64,000 nt of DNA from Lysobacter sp. TY2-98 (lineage in GTDB: Bacteria > Pseudomonadota > Gammaproteobacteria > Xanthomonadales > Xanthomonadaceae). Position numbers and translations under genes: made by a program. The stretch covers positions 2,808,001-2,872,000 of the forward strand of contig NZ_CP031413.1 of the NCBI RefSeq assembly GCF_003367355.1. Reading direction: 5' to 3'. The notes below the pieces were generated by a model. It did not search any database. It had not been told where the DNA came from and saw nothing but the letters and a program-made list of their open reading frames with translations. This document shows, one piece after another, positions 48,813-60,227 of the stretch (its first letter is position 1; each line of letters starts with the position of its first letter).

Positions 48813-49175
48813 ATGCTTTTCGCCTGGTCCGCAACGTACATCGTGATCTCCGGCATATCGGGGATCATTTGCCGTCTCTACATCGCGTCGTTCAGCCGGG
48901 CCGTGGACACGGTAGACCACGCGTCCACTGCGAGAAGAATCTTCTGGCGATACCAGGTGTTCTCTGCCTGTCTGCTCGGCTCGTTCTTTGTGTCGCCCGT
49001 CTTTCTCTATTTCGTTGACTGGGGATCACTTCGCGGAACTCCAGTAGCGCAGGTTCTCTATGTCCTGTGCCTAATGCCGATCGCCATCGTCTCGTTCGTG
49101 TTGGAAATTCGACGTATGCGGCGGGTTAGTCGGAAGAAGTCACGCGCTCGCCAAGAGTCCAGACGCCACCTGTAA
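48813..49175 (+). CDS. small polytopic membrane protein of unknown function in the RTX locus
   Basis: A 120-residue protein with three hydrophobic segments (about 3-24, 47-69 and 79-98) and a strongly basic C-terminal tail (RRMRRVSRKKSRARQESRRH). An AGGA site lies 9 nt before the ATG. It sits between the type I export genes and the giant RTX gene, which starts 34 bp after its stop, so all are probably cotranscribed. Codon use is less GC-rich than that of flanking core genes. I do not recognise the family. Candidate roles are protection of the producer, a secretion accessory or anchoring; none is shown. Confidence 0.72.
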   Translation: MLFAWSATYIVISGISGIICRLYIASFSRAVDTVDHASTARRIFWRYQVFSACLLGSFFVSPVFLYFVDWGSLRGTPVAQVLYVLCLMPIAIVSFVLEIRRMRRVSRKKSRARQESRRHL

Positions 49176-49209
49176 CTCAATCGCAGACCCAACCACATAG
49201 GGAAGTGCT

Positions 49210-52200
49210 ATGTCTAAAAACGACGAAAGTATCTATTTCATTGTCGGAGATACCCAAGACCCCGTGCTTCCCGATGCTCCCGCATCGCCGGAAGCCAAGC
49301 GGCTAGGGCTCGACGCGTACGTACTGACGTTTAAGGAGTTTCTCGAAGACGAGGATCTGCGCGAATTCGGCGTTTCCAGCGCCAAAGATCTCACGGAAGA
49401 GGGCATTGAGCACTTGTCAGAAGTGGCAGAGAAGAAGCTTGCCGCCCGGATCATCAAGCGTATTTCCTCGTCCGCGGAGTATCAGGCTCGAGTAGCGGCA
49501 GTCGGTGGCATGGCGGCAGTCGTCACCAAGTGGCGTGATTTGGCGGAGAAGAGTGGATCTGCCGACGCGAGAGGCGTGCTCCTATACGCGAACACTTTTC
49601 TGGACACGCATGAAAAGGCGCTCGCGGACTTGACCGATCCCAGCCGGATCAACGCGACAACGTCGGTTCAGTCCGTTCGTACGCTTTCCTATTTGGCGGG
49701 AAAGGCCTTCGATGTTCTCGATCTTAAGAACGCTGTTGAAACAGCATCGGAGAATCCCGACGAAGCCTTCGGCGGCCTTTTTGCGGGTTGGGTCGGTTCG
49801 CTCGTAATGATGCCTATCGTCGGAGCAATTGAGGGAGGTCTATTCGCGGGCTTCGCGGTGTCGGTAGGCACGGGTGTGGCGGTTGCCGCCACTTTGTTGG
49901 CGGCGGGATATGGTGCGGAAAAGCTGGGCGTCTTCTTGTGGGACGCAGTAGGATCGCCACTCTTCTGGGGTGCACTTGAGCAAGCTGGTGTAAAGGACGA
50001 CTTCCAGCGGTTCGTCATTGAGAAAAGCGATTGGGTGACCCACCACATCCCAGGCTTTGATCCCGTCGACTATCATGCTGAGACGACTCACAACGGAGTC
50101 GCCGTCGCCAGCAACCCGAAGAGCAACGTCGTTGTCGGAAACGACGGGAACAATGAAATTTCCTTTCTATACGGACGCACCGTTGCCTTCGGCAAAGGCG
50201 GTGACGACGTCTACAAGATTGCTAACACTGCTACCGGCAATCAAATTATTTCGGACACTGACGGAGCAAATCAGCTCTGGTTCGGCGTGGAGGACGTTGC
50301 CCAGCTGCAGCTCCACGCGGTAGGTAAGAACATTTATCAGTCGAGTGGCGGCAACTATCGCGCCACCCTCGTCGGCGAAGGCGACAATGCCTCGCTCGTG
50401 ATTTCCAGTAAGTACTACCCGACTGCGGTCCTCCTCAACTGGAAGCAGGGCAATTTCGGGATCAACTTGCCGGAATTCGACGCGCCGGGTGCAAGCGGTC
50501 TATCCGGTCTCACAACGGAAGACGATGTCTTCGGTGAGCCCGGCACGAATCTCGGCGCGGATAAGGTCTCCGGCGGCGCCGGCAATGATGGCCTGGCGGG
50601 CGGGCAAGGCGACGACGAGCTCGACGGCGGCGTCGGTGACGATCTGATCCTCGGCGGCGCCGGCGCTGACCATCTCTATGGTGGCGACGGAAATGACTTC
50701 ATCTATGACGGCTCCGAGATGTTTTCCCTTCGCGATTGGGATAACACGGATGTCGACGCGGATGGCAAGACGCAACTCACGCGCGTCAACGAGGACATCG
50801 CGCGATATGGCGCGGACGTTCTCGCTAAGGGTCGCGGATGGTACATACGACGCCGAACGGATGCTGGCGGACTCTACGTCGTGGCCCGCGACGTGGCCTC
50901 GGTCGATGCAAATGCGTTGCCTAGCGGCGACGACGTCATTGATGCGGGCGCCGGCGACGACCTCGTAGGGGCCGGAGAAGGCAACGACATCATTGACGGC
51001 GGGGCTGGCAATGACACGCTCCGCGGCGGCCACGATGACGACTCAATCAGCGGTGGTGACGGTGATGACTACATCTATGGCGACCTCTCGGCCGCGATGG
51101 CCTCGCCGTGGCTCATCTCGGAGAACGTGTCCCGCAACGCACGTATTGCGGGCAACGACCAGCTCGACGGCGGCGCCGGAAACGACCACATCTTCGGCGG
51201 TGGGGGCAACGACGTCATTTCCGGCGGCGCGGGCGACGACGAATTGAGGGGACGCGGACTCGATACGCCGCCGTCGGATCCCGATGAAAAGGACGATGAC
51301 GTCATTTCCGGTGGTGATGGAAATGACCACTTGATTGGTGACGGCGGGGACGATTGGCTGTCGGGCGACGCTGGGGTGGATGTCCTTGAAGGGGACGGCA
51401 ACAACGTGGTCGATGGCCGCGATCGCCTCGACGGCGGCGGCGGCAATGATTTGCTGCAGGGTGGCGGATCAGATGACGTCTTGATCGGCGGCGAAGGCGA
51501 CGACGAGCTGCAAGGCGATAGCAACACGATCGATGCGTCCAGACACGGCAATGACCTCCTTTTCGGAGGCGCCGGCGCGGATCGCATGTACGGCCAAGGC
51601 GGAAACGACGAACTTCACGGCGGCGATGGCAACGACGAAATGTCGGGTGACGAAGTCGGCATGGACGTCGCCTATCAAGGCAGCGATCGCCTGTTCGGCG
51701 ACGCCGGCAACGATCGCATGTTCGGTCAAGGCGGTAACGACTATCTCGACGGCGGCGACGGCGACGACGAGATGTACGGTGATGAGGGCGACGACGTCCT
51801 CGTCGGCGGCGCCGGCAACAACTATCTCGACGGTGGCGTCGGTGACGACGTGCTGCAGGCCGGCGATGGGCAGGACTACCTTGTCGGCCGCGATGGGAAC
51901 GACCAAATCAGCGGTGGTGGTGGGTCCGACAACCTCTACGGCGGTGCCGGCGACGACGTACTGGACGGCGGAGACGGCATCGACCGACTCTCCGGCGGCG
52001 ATGGCAACGATAGCATCACCGGCGGCGCAGGCAGCGACGTGATGTGGGGTGACGCCGGCAATGACTCGCTCTTCGGCTCGGAGGGCGATGACCAGATGGA
52101 TGCAGGTGACGGCGATGACATGCTCGACGGCGGCGCTGGCGCGGACATGCTTATCGGCGGCTTGGGCAACGACCGGCTTATCGGTGGTGCCGGCGCCGAC

Positions 52201-55200
52201 ATCCTGTGGGGCAACGCCGGCGACGACGTCATGTCCGGCGGCGCGGATGCGGACGTCTTCTACTTCAACAGCGGCTTCGGCCATGACACGGTGGAGCTGG
52301 AGGCGGGAAGCACTGATACCGCGATCTTTCTGGACAACATGCGTGCGGAGGCGCTCACCTTCGTTCGCGATGATCTCGACCTGATCGTTCGCGTCACCGC
52401 GACCGGAGACGATGTTCGGTTCAAGGGCTACTTCAAGGACGGCATGAACGTCACCATCCGCACGGCGGATGGGTATGAGCTCGGCCACCAGACGTTCGTC
52501 AATGGCGCGTACTTCTTCGCGCCCGCGACGACGGGGTCGGCAGGAAACGACTCGCTGGTCGGTACCGACGGGGCCGATCGTCTGTACGGCGGCGACGGCG
52601 CCGACACGATCGACGGCAAGGCCGGGGACGACCTCCTCGATGGCGGGGCAGGCGATGACATCCTCAATGGCGGTGCCGGCGACGACACGATCTTCGGCGG
52701 CGCAGGCAATGACACGATCCTGCTCGGCTTCCAAGCGACCGATACCGGCGACACGGTGGACGGCGGGCAGGGCAACGACACCTACGAGATCGGCGCCGGC
52801 GCCGGGTTCACCGAGATCACCGGGCTGGACAAGGCAGACAGCGGGACCGATCTGATCAAGTTCGGTGCGGGCCTTACGCAGTCGGCCGTGTTGAACTACC
52901 AGCTCAGCGGCAACGACCTGATCATCTTCTTCGGTACGGCGTCAGGTACTTCGGTTGACGCTGCAAACATCGTCGTGCTGACCGGGTTCATGGCGACGTC
53001 CGCTGGCGGGCACGTCATCCAGTTCGCGGACGGAGCCCAACTTCGTGCTGCGGATTTCCGTACGCAGTATTGGAGCGGGACGGCGGGCAACGATACCTAC
53101 AGCGGCACGTTCGGCCCGGACTCGATGGACGGGCAGGCCGGCGACGACGTCTTGTCGGGAGGAGCCGGGAATGACTTCCTGTACGGAAATACGGGCAACG
53201 ACGTTCTACACGGCGACGACGGCAACGACACGCTCCAGGCGAGTGATGGCAATGACGTGCTTTACGGCGATGCTGGCGATGACACGTTCACATCCCAGAA
53301 CGAAGCCTACTTCGGCGATCGCCTGATCGGCGGGACGGGCAACGACACCTACATCTTCCGGCAGAGCTACTACTACACCAGCAACCCGACCACGGTTAAT
53401 GGCGGTGGCATCGAGGAGGTCGCCGGCGAGGGAGTCGATACCGTCGTCACGAACTACCACAACTTCTATCTCGGGGCGAATGTCGAGAACCTGGTCGTGG
53501 AGTGGGTCAGTTTTTGGTTTACGGAAAATGGGATCCCGGTCAATCAGAACTACGTGGGCAACGAGCTCGACAATGTGATTCGCATTGCAGCCCCGTCATA
53601 CTTCGCGAATCACCAGGGGCGCCACTATCTCCTGGATGGCGGCGTCGGCGCGGATACGCTGATCGGTAGCGACGCCGATGAGACCTACGTCGTGGATAAC
53701 GCCGGTGACACGATCATCGAGACGACATCGCCTTCGTACAATTCAAACGACACGGTTCGCTCGTCCATCAGTTACTCCATTGCCAATCGTCTGGAGCTCG
53801 AAAACATCGAATTGACCGGAAGCGAGAACACCACCGCGACCGGTAACAGCCGCAATAACCTTCTCAACGGCGCAATGTCGTCGGGTGCCAACCTTCTGAT
53901 CGGCGGCGATGGCGATGACACCTACATCGCTGGCGCCGAGGACACTATCGTCGAGCTCGCCAATGGGGGGCACGACACGGTCATCGTCCACGCCGGGTCG
54001 TACGAGCTGTACAACGTTGTCTCTGCGCCCAACATCGAAGCCTACAAGCTCGACGAGAACAGCTGGGGTGGGCTGCAAGGTGATAGCCAAAACAACGAGC
54101 TCGTTGGCAATTCGCATAGCAACCAGCTCTTTGGCGGCGCCGGCGACGACATCCTCGACGGCCGTGGCGCGGACTATGGCGGCACCGATTCGTTCAGCGG
54201 CGGCGACGGTAACGACTGGATCAAACTCGGAAGCGGAAACGCGACCGTCACCGGTGGAGCGGGCGACGATGTCATTACCCTCGGCTACGGGTCCTCGCAG
54301 GTCCGAATCAGCTATAGCCGTGGTGACGGGCACGATGTCATCAACGCCCTGCCATCCACGATGTCGAGCAGCACCGGGCGCGTCGTGCAGTTCGATGCAT
54401 CTATCCGTCCGGACGAGGTGACGTGGACGCGGGACGGAAACGATCTCTTGGTATCGATCGCCGGAGACGCCGGCAATGCCATCCGCGTGGCGCGTTACTG
54501 GACGCAGGACGAGCGCGGCGACGTCGTTTCGGGGGTCGTCACCGGCTTCTATTTTGCGTATGACTGGTCGACCCACAGCGGTGGGCTGGACCGCCTCCCC
54601 TATGTAAACAACCCGCCGCGCGCGACGGCGCAGTTCGACATGACGCTCGCCGAGGGAGAACAGTTCGTGCAGCCGTTGCCGGCTGACCTGTTCACCGATC
54701 CGGGCGATACGCTGAGCTATTCGCTTGGTTCCGGTGCGCCGGACTGGCTGAGCATCGATGTCGCGACCGGAACGCTCAGTGGTACTCCACCGATCGGCGC
54801 CGGAGCGCCCTGGATCACGGTCATCGCGACCGATACGTGGGGGCAGACGGCTTCGACGAGCGTGAGCGTGCACGTCACGCACTTGGTCGCAGGCAGCAAC
54901 GGTACCGATGACCTGGTCGGCACGTCGGCAGACGAGGAACTGCGTGGGCTCGGCGGCGACGACCGTCTTGATGGCGGTGGCGGCCATGACCGCCTCGTCG
55001 GCGGCGATGGAAACGACACCTATCGCGTCTACGGCTATGGCGAAGTGGTCATCGAGGCGGCCAATGGTGGCCATGACCTGGAAGAGTCCGACTCCGATAT
55101 CGTTCTCGCAGCTAACGTCGAGGACGGGCGTCTGCTCGAATCCGGTGGATGGTCGCTGGTTGGCAACGATCTCGCCAACGTGCTGTATGGCAACAGCATG

Positions 55201-58200
55201 TCCAACTCATTGGACGGCGGTCTCGGAGCCGATCGCATGGAGGGCGGCGCAGGCGACGACATCTATACGGTAGACAACGTCGGCGATGTCGTCGTGGAGC
55301 TGGCGAACGAAGGTCGTGACCTTGTCACATCGAGTGTGACCTACGTTCTCGGCGCCAACGTCGAGGATCTGAGCCTCGCCGGTAGTGCCGATATCAATGC
55401 GACCGGCAACGCCCTCGACAACACGCTGAATGGCAATTCGGGCGCCAACCATCTGGACGGTGGTGGCGGTGCTGACCAGATGTACGGCGGCGATGGCGAT
55501 GACTACTACATCGTCGACTCGAGCACGGACCGTGTGCGCGAGTACAGCGGCGGCGGTGTCGATACGATCGAACGTCGCTACGAGACGAACTACCTCCTCG
55601 GGTCGGAAATCGAGAATCTCGTGCTCGGTGCCGGCGTCGTTACCGGGCATGGCAATGGTCTGGATAATGAAATCACGCTCAACGCCGCTGCGAATTCGTC
55701 GTCCGGCCAGGCCGGCGACGACATCATCCATGGTCTGTCAGGAAACGATCAGATCTGGGGCGATGACGGCTGGGATGAACTCTACGGCGACGATGGTGAC
55801 GACTATCTCGACGGTGGCGCAGGAAGCGATTACCTCGAGGGCGGCATCGGTAACGATCAGTTGCGTGGCGGTGCCGACACGGACGAGGACACGCTGATAG
55901 GCGGTGCCGGCGACGACAAGTACGTGTGGACGGGTGGTCTCGACATCATCGACAACACCGGCGGCGGTAGCGACGGACTCTTCTTCAGCGACTCGACTAT
56001 CACGTCCGCACGCCTGACATTCAAGCGCGATGGAGACGATCTGCTCGTCCTGGTCGACGGTGATGCGGGGCGCGGCGTTCGCGTCGTCAACCACTTCCTC
56101 GGGGGGGATTTCGCACTCGACTACGTGCAGATTCCCAATAGTTCGCAGCTGAACACGGCCCAGATCAACCAGCGTGCTTTGTATGCCGGCTATGACAATG
56201 TCATCCAAGGTACGTCTGCTTCGGAGACGTTGAACGGCACGGCGGGTCGCGACGTGCTGTTGGGCGGTTCCGGCAACGACCAGCTCAACGGCGCAGCAGC
56301 GAATGACTGGCTGAAGGGCGAGGCCGGCAATGACACGCTCTACGGTGGTGCAGGCGCTGACCAGCTGGAAGGTGGACTCGGTGACGATGTCTACACCATC
56401 GACGATACGCTCGATACCGTGATTGAAGCCGCGGGTGAAGGCATCGATCTGGTCAACGCATCGGTGACCTACGCGCTGACTACGAATGTCGAAAACCTGA
56501 CGCTGACGGGTACAAATGCCATCAACGGCACCGGCAATGCGCTGGACAACGTGCTGACCGGAAATTCGGCCTCCAATACTCTCAATGGTGGAGATGGCAA
56601 CGACACCCTTGACGGTGGCGCTGGGACCGACACGTTGGTCGGCGGCCTCGGCAATGACACCTACACCGTCGACTCTGCAGGCGATGTGGTAACGGAGCAG
56701 GCGAATCAGGGCACGGATACGGTGAAGTCGTCCGTGACGTACACGCTCGCCGCCAATGTCGAGAACCTGACGCTGACGGGTCCGAATGCCGTCAACGGCA
56801 CCGGCAATGCCGCGGACAATCTGCTGACGGGCAACGGCGCCGACAACGTCTTGGATGGCGGCGCTGGCAACGACACGATGGTGGGTGGCCTCGGAAACGA
56901 TACGTATGTGGTCGACTCTGCCGGCGATGTGGTGACCGAGCTGGCGGGCCAAGGAACGGACACGGTGAAGTCGTCCGTCAGCTACCTCTTGGGCGCAGAC
57001 GTCGAAAATCTGACCCTTACGGGCGCCGCTGCGATCAACGGCACCGGTAATACGCTCGCGAACGTGCTGACGGGCAACGATGCCGACAACAGCCTCGACG
57101 GCGGCGCCGGTAACGACACGCTGGTGGGCGGTCTTGGCAATGACACGTACATCGTCGACTCGGCGAGCGATGTGGTGACGGAGCAGGCGAGCCAAGGCAC
57201 GGATACGGTGAAGTCGTCCGTGACGTACACGCTTGCTGCGAACGTCGAGAACCTGGTGTTGACGGGAACAGCGGCGATCAACGGCACCGGCAACACGCTG
57301 GCGAACGTGCTGACGGGCAACGACGCCGACAACACGCTCGATGGTGGTGCAGGCAACGACACGCTGATCGGCGGACTGGGCAACGACACCTACATCGTCG
57401 ACTCGGCCAGCGACGGCATCACCGAGCAGGCGGGCCAGGGCACGGACACCGTGAAGTCGACGGTGACCTATACGCTGGCGAATACGGCCAACGTCGAGAA
57501 CCTGACACTGACCGGCAGCAACGCGATCAACGCCACGGGCAATTTGTTGGACAACGTTCTGACCGGAAACTCGGGTGTGAACACGCTGAGCGGTGGTGCA
57601 GGCAATGACACGCTGGACGGCGGTGCAGGCACCGACACGCTGGTGGGTGGCCAGGGCGACGACACCTACATCGTCGACTCCACCACGGACGTGATCACTG
57701 AGCAGACCGGCGAAGGCACGGATACCGTGAAGTCGACAGTGACCTTCGACCTCACGAACATCGCGAATGTCGAGAACGTGACGTTGACCGGTAGCGGGGT
57801 GATCAATGCCACCGGCAACGCGCTGGCCAACGTACTGACCGGCAATTCAGCAGCCAACTCGCTCAGCGGCGGTGCGGGCGACGACACGCTCGACGGCGGC
57901 GCCGGCAACGACACATTGGTCGGTGGTCTCGGCAATGACACGTACATCGTTGACTCGACGGGCGATGTGGTGACGGAGCAGGCGAGCCAAGGCACAGATA
58001 CGGTGAAGTCGTCCGTGACGTACACGCTTGCTGCGAACGTCGAGAACCTGGTGTTGACGGGAACAGCGGCGATCAACGGCACCGGCAACACGCTGGCGAA
58101 CGTGCTGACGGGCAACGACGCCGACAACACGCTCGATGGTGGTGCAGGCAACGACACGCTGATCGGCGGACTGGGCAACGACACCTACATCGTCGACTCG

Positions 58201-59790
58201 GCCAGCGACGGCATCACCGAGCAGGCGGGCCAGGGCACGGACACCGTGAAGTCGACGGTGACCTATACGCTGGCGAATACGGCCAACGTCGAGAACCTGA
58301 CGCTGACCGGCAGCAACGCGATCAACGCCACGGGCAATTTGTTGGACAACGTTCTGACCGGAAACTCGGGTGTGAACACGCTGAGCGGTGGTGCAGGCAA
58401 TGACACGCTGGACGGCGGTGCAGGCACCGACACGCTGGTGGGTGGCCAGGGCGACGACACCTACATCGTCGACTCCACCACGGACGTGATCACTGAGCAG
58501 ACCGGCGAAGGCACGGATACCGTGAAGTCGACAGTGACCTTCGACCTCACGAACATCGCGAATGTCGAGAACGTGACGTTGACCGGTAGCGGAGTGATCA
58601 ATGCCACTGGCAACGCGCTGGCCAACGTACTGACCGGCAATTCAGCAGCCAACTCGCTCAGCGGTGGTGCGGGCGACGACACGCTGGACGGCGGTGCCGG
58701 CAGCGACACGCTGACGGGTGGCGTCGGTCGAGACACCTATCTGATGGGTCGTGGTTATGGGGCGGACACGGTCGTGGAGAACGACACGGCTACCGGACAA
58801 CTTGACGTCGCGAAGTTCCTGTCCGGCGTCGCCTACGACCAGCTGTGGTTCGCACGTCCCTCCGGTACCAACAACCTCGAGATCAGCATCATCGGTACGA
58901 GCGATGCTCTCGTCATCAAGAACTGGTACTTGGGCGCCGCGTATCAGGTCGAGGAGATTCGCACCGTGGACGGCGCGAAATTGTTGACGGCGGGCAAGGT
59001 CCAGACGCTGGTTGATGCCATGGCCAAGTTGACGAAGCCATCTTCGGGCCAGACGACGCTACCGGCGAGTTATCGCACGCAGCTGGACCCGGTGTTTGCA
59101 TCGACCTGGACGGCGTCGACCGCACTGACCGCCTCTCTTGCCGCTGACCGTTCCTACAGTGGATTGAATCCCACATCGGTCCAGACCCCGGCAAACGAGC
59201 AGTTCGTCGCAGGCGAGCTGGAGCCGACACTCGGTTCACGGCCGGGTCGTCGAGTCGATGTAGGCAGGAATCGCGGATACGTCGATGGAGTTGCTCGCGT
59301 GCGGGACATCTTGGATCCGCGGAGCGGCTCGTTCGAACGACAGCCGCTGCAAGATGTCGGAGCGCACCTCGAAGCCCTGCTGCATCAGTCGGTTTCTTTG
59401 CCGCCCAGCCGAATCTCCGCGACGTTGCCCGCAGGCGGATGCGGCCCGGCTGAAGTTGTCGCCAGCTCGCTTCACTCGACCGTATGCCCTCCGCAGCTCA
59501 TCGAAGGGGGCATGGCGCAAAGTCCGTTGGAGGGCCATGCCCAAGTTGCCGCGGGCAATTTGGACGTTGACTGGCTCCGGGACGGCGATCACCTCGAGTT
59601 GACTGGTGCTATCGGGCATCCGATGGCGGTGAGTTGTGCGGGGGCTCCGGCCGATGCCGACGCATCCATTCTGTCCAGCTGCCACGCGCTCATCGGATTG
59701 ATGGCGGTCTCAGATAGTCGAGATGCGCATGTGGGCGTATTCCCGCCGACATTGCGCCCAGAGGTGAGCGGCATTCAAATCCTGGGTTGA
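49210..59790 (+). CDS. giant RTX repeat protein, type I secreted (3526 codons)
   Basis: The N-terminal region (1-310) is non-repetitive and has a Gly/Ala-rich hydrophobic stretch (187-245). From about 455 there are hundreds of residues of GGxGxDxLx calcium-binding nonapeptides in several blocks, interrupted by domains related to the haemolysin-type calcium-binding associated domain (about 1015-1110, 1190-1290, 1680-1790, 2250-2320). One cadherin/He-PIG-like domain lies at about 1798-1892 ([20 protein letters not shown], then GTLSGTPP). Nine units of about 90 residues with VENLTLTG follow (about 2396-3164), then a terminal associated domain (3176-3268) and the family's usual end motif [15 protein letters not shown] (near 3282-3297). 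The frame continues about 226 residues beyond this with four cysteines, whereas the body appears to have none. AGGGAAG precedes the ATG. Probably a surface or secreted adhesin; no enzymatic domain was recognised. Confidence 0.9.
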   Translation: MSKNDESIYFIVGDTQDPVLPDAPASPEAKRLGLDAYVLTFKEFLEDEDLREFGVSSAKDLTEEGIEHLSEVAEKKLAARIIKRISSSAEYQARVAAVGGMAAVVTKWRDLAEKSGSADARGVLLYANTFLDTHEKALADLTDPSRINATTSVQSVRTLSYLAGKAFDVLDLKNAVETASENPDEAFGGLFAGWVGSLVMMPIVGAIEGGLFAGFAVSVGTGVAVAATLLAAGYGAEKLGVFLWDAVGSPLFWGALEQAGVKDDFQRFVIEKSDWVTHHIPGFDPVDYHAETTHNGVAVASNPKSNVVVGNDGNNEISFLYGRTVAFGKGGDDVYKIANTATGNQIISDTDGANQLWFGVEDVAQLQLHAVGKNIYQSSGGNYRATLVGEGDNASLVISSKYYPTAVLLNWKQGNFGINLPEFDAPGASGLSGLTTEDDVFGEPGTNLGADKVSGGAGNDGLAGGQGDDELDGGVGDDLILGGAGADHLYGGDGNDFIYDGSEMFSLRDWDNTDVDADGKTQLTRVNEDIARYGADVLAKGRGWYIRRRTDAGGLYVVARDVASVDANALPSGDDVIDAGAGDDLVGAGEGNDIIDGGAGNDTLRGGHDDDSISGGDGDDYIYGDLSAAMASPWLISENVSRNARIAGNDQLDGGAGNDHIFGGGGNDVISGGAGDDELRGRGLDTPPSDPDEKDDDVISGGDGNDHLIGDGGDDWLSGDAGVDVLEGDGNNVVDGRDRLDGGGGNDLLQGGGSDDVLIGGEGDDELQGDSNTIDASRHGNDLLFGGAGADRMYGQGGNDELHGGDGNDEMSGDEVGMDVAYQGSDRLFGDAGNDRMFGQGGNDYLDGGDGDDEMYGDEGDDVLVGGAGNNYLDGGVGDDVLQAGDGQDYLVGRDGNDQISGGGGSDNLYGGAGDDVLDGGDGIDRLSGGDGNDSITGGAGSDVMWGDAGNDSLFGSEGDDQMDAGDGDDMLDGGAGADMLIGGLGNDRLIGGAGADILWGNAGDDVMSGGADADVFYFNSGFGHDTVELEAGSTDTAIFLDNMRAEALTFVRDDLDLIVRVTATGDDVRFKGYFKDGMNVTIRTADGYELGHQTFVNGAYFFAPATTGSAGNDSLVGTDGADRLYGGDGADTIDGKAGDDLLDGGAGDDILNGGAGDDTIFGGAGNDTILLGFQATDTGDTVDGGQGNDTYEIGAGAGFTEITGLDKADSGTDLIKFGAGLTQSAVLNYQLSGNDLIIFFGTASGTSVDAANIVVLTGFMATSAGGHVIQFADGAQLRAADFRTQYWSGTAGNDTYSGTFGPDSMDGQAGDDVLSGGAGNDFLYGNTGNDVLHGDDGNDTLQASDGNDVLYGDAGDDTFTSQNEAYFGDRLIGGTGNDTYIFRQSYYYTSNPTTVNGGGIEEVAGEGVDTVVTNYHNFYLGANVENLVVEWVSFWFTENGIPVNQNYVGNELDNVIRIAAPSYFANHQGRHYLLDGGVGADTLIGSDADETYVVDNAGDTIIETTSPSYNSNDTVRSSISYSIANRLELENIELTGSENTTATGNSRNNLLNGAMSSGANLLIGGDGDDTYIAGAEDTIVELANGGHDTVIVHAGSYELYNVVSAPNIEAYKLDENSWGGLQGDSQNNELVGNSHSNQLFGGAGDDILDGRGADYGGTDSFSGGDGNDWIKLGSGNATVTGGAGDDVITLGYGSSQVRISYSRGDGHDVINALPSTMSSSTGRVVQFDASIRPDEVTWTRDGNDLLVSIAGDAGNAIRVARYWTQDERGDVVSGVVTGFYFAYDWSTHSGGLDRLPYVNNPPRATAQFDMTLAEGEQFVQPLPADLFTDPGDTLSYSLGSGAPDWLSIDVATGTLSGTPPIGAGAPWITVIATDTWGQTASTSVSVHVTHLVAGSNGTDDLVGTSADEELRGLGGDDRLDGGGGHDRLVGGDGNDTYRVYGYGEVVIEAANGGHDLEESDSDIVLAANVEDGRLLESGGWSLVGNDLANVLYGNSMSNSLDGGLGADRMEGGAGDDIYTVDNVGDVVVELANEGRDLVTSSVTYVLGANVEDLSLAGSADINATGNALDNTLNGNSGANHLDGGGGADQMYGGDGDDYYIVDSSTDRVREYSGGGVDTIERRYETNYLLGSEIENLVLGAGVVTGHGNGLDNEITLNAAANSSSGQAGDDIIHGLSGNDQIWGDDGWDELYGDDGDDYLDGGAGSDYLEGGIGNDQLRGGADTDEDTLIGGAGDDKYVWTGGLDIIDNTGGGSDGLFFSDSTITSARLTFKRDGDDLLVLVDGDAGRGVRVVNHFLGGDFALDYVQIPNSSQLNTAQINQRALYAGYDNVIQGTSASETLNGTAGRDVLLGGSGNDQLNGAAANDWLKGEAGNDTLYGGAGADQLEGGLGDDVYTIDDTLDTVIEAAGEGIDLVNASVTYALTTNVENLTLTGTNAINGTGNALDNVLTGNSASNTLNGGDGNDTLDGGAGTDTLVGGLGNDTYTVDSAGDVVTEQANQGTDTVKSSVTYTLAANVENLTLTGPNAVNGTGNAADNLLTGNGADNVLDGGAGNDTMVGGLGNDTYVVDSAGDVVTELAGQGTDTVKSSVSYLLGADVENLTLTGAAAINGTGNTLANVLTGNDADNSLDGGAGNDTLVGGLGNDTYIVDSASDVVTEQASQGTDTVKSSVTYTLAANVENLVLTGTAAINGTGNTLANVLTGNDADNTLDGGAGNDTLIGGLGNDTYIVDSASDGITEQAGQGTDTVKSTVTYTLANTANVENLTLTGSNAINATGNLLDNVLTGNSGVNTLSGGAGNDTLDGGAGTDTLVGGQGDDTYIVDSTTDVITEQTGEGTDTVKSTVTFDLTNIANVENVTLTGSGVINATGNALANVLTGNSAANSLSGGAGDDTLDGGAGNDTLVGGLGNDTYIVDSTGDVVTEQASQGTDTVKSSVTYTLAANVENLVLTGTAAINGTGNTLANVLTGNDADNTLDGGAGNDTLIGGLGNDTYIVDSASDGITEQAGQGTDTVKSTVTYTLANTANVENLTLTGSNAINATGNLLDNVLTGNSGVNTLSGGAGNDTLDGGAGTDTLVGGQGDDTYIVDSTTDVITEQTGEGTDTVKSTVTFDLTNIANVENVTLTGSGVINATGNALANVLTGNSAANSLSGGAGDDTLDGGAGSDTLTGGVGRDTYLMGRGYGADTVVENDTATGQLDVAKFLSGVAYDQLWFARPSGTNNLEISIIGTSDALVIKNWYLGAAYQVEEIRTVDGAKLLTAGKVQTLVDAMAKLTKPSSGQTTLPASYRTQLDPVFASTWTASTALTASLAADRSYSGLNPTSVQTPANEQFVAGELEPTLGSRPGRRVDVGRNRGYVDGVARVRDILDPRSGSFERQPLQDVGAHLEALLHQSVSLPPSRISATLPAGGCGPAEVVASSLHSTVCPPQLIEGGMAQSPLEGHAQVAAGNLDVDWLRDGDHLELTGAIGHPMAVSCAGAPADADASILSSCHALIGLMAVSDSRDAHVGVFPPTLRPEVSGIQILG
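57165..58690 (+). repeat. 795-bp near-identical in-frame tandem duplication inside the RTX gene
   Basis: The stretch from about 57165 to 57900 recurs from about 57960 to 58690 at an offset of exactly 795 bp (265 codons). By eye only a handful of single-base differences exist (for example CTGACACTG versus CTGACGCTG). The flanking repeat units are clearly more diverged. Each copy covers three of the roughly 90-residue VENLTLTG units, so the reading frame is kept. Confidence 0.9.
59236..59385 (-). CDS. possible 49-aa ORF antisense to the RTX 3' tail
   Basis: On the minus strand an ATG at 59385 overlaps a TGA of another frame as TGATG and opens 49 codons: [20 protein letters not shown] at the start, [16 protein letters not shown] at the end. 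The composition looks protein-like. No independent ribosome site is seen, and it lies entirely inside the RTX reading frame. It may be a gene remnant rather than a working gene. Low certainty. Confidence 0.22.
   Translation of the reverse strand: MQQGFEVRSDILQRLSFERAAPRIQDVPHASNSIDVSAIPAYIDSTTRP
59385..59622 (-). pseudogene. possible frameshifted gene remnant antisense to the RTX 3' tail
   Basis: From an ATG at 59622 the minus strand reads [16 protein letters not shown] and continues through [19 protein letters not shown]. After a one-base shift near 59460 a second frame reads [20 protein letters not shown] and stops exactly where the 49-codon ORF begins (TGATG). The two pieces together look like one gene of about 80 codons broken by a frameshift. 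No homologue is recognised, and the interpretation is tentative. Confidence 0.22.
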
Positions 59791-60227
59791 TCGGGCGAGC
59801 CGTCGCCTAAGCGCGACGGCCGCTTCGGCCGCGGTGCCCAAGTCGCCTTCGGGGCGACTTGGGCTTCTCTTGTTCGCGCTCGCTGAGCGTGCCGGCTTCG
59901 CAGCCCCAACTTGCCTTGGGGCATGCGAGCAGTCGCGGCGACCGCGCAACGTGAACTCAGCCACGGGGATGCTGGCAGCGTCGCAAGTTCCGCCAAATTC
60001 CTAGCGCCTAACGGCCTTTTCCAGCCCTGCTTCCTTTTCGTGAAACGTTAGATCGATAAATATCGCCCGCCACATCGAGCACGTATCTTGGTGCCAAGAA
60101 GGGAAGCCAACATCTTCGATGAGCGTGACGCACAAGTCCGATGCCACTTGGCCACTCGTTATCGAGTACGGATCGCTCTTGATCAGATCGCCCCGTCGCT
60201 GCCGGTGCGGGCTAAGGCTCGAAGGAG
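59791..60227. other. hairpin-rich intergenic region between RTX gene and tRNA-Arg
   Basis: This 437-bp region starts with several inverted repeats: GCCGTCGC/GCGACGGC at 59799-59820, the terminator at 59836, and GCCCCAA/TTGGGGC at 59903-59922. The density resembles repetitive extragenic elements. From 60001 to about 60190 the DNA is less GC-rich, and the minus strand reads a protein-like stretch (SDPYSITSGQVASDLCVTLI, then FIDLTFHEKEAGLEKAVRR) with no start codon, so it may be the tail of a lost gene. No intact gene is supported. Confidence 0.5.
59836..59874 (+). terminator. strong rho-independent terminator after the RTX gene
   Basis: A perfect 12-bp stem (GCCCAAGTCGCC / GGCGACTTGGGC) with a 5-nt loop is followed by TTCTCTTGTT. 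It lies 46 bp after the RTX stop codon and probably ends the secretion-RTX transcript. An additional hairpin sits just before it. Confidence 0.85.

Noticed and set aside
51469-57195. Long minus-strand frames opposite the RTX repeats (for example 421 and 485 codons)
   Set aside because: They are periodic Val/Ala/Ile/Asp-rich translations produced by the repeat units on the other strand; no independent start signals.
50560-58700. CRISPR-like periodicity
   Set aside because: The repeats are coding, in frame, degenerate and without unique spacers; they encode GGxGxD nonapeptides.
59710-59964. 84-codon minus-strand ORF after the RTX gene
   Set aside because: It translates the hairpin and terminator region; the repeats explain the open frame.
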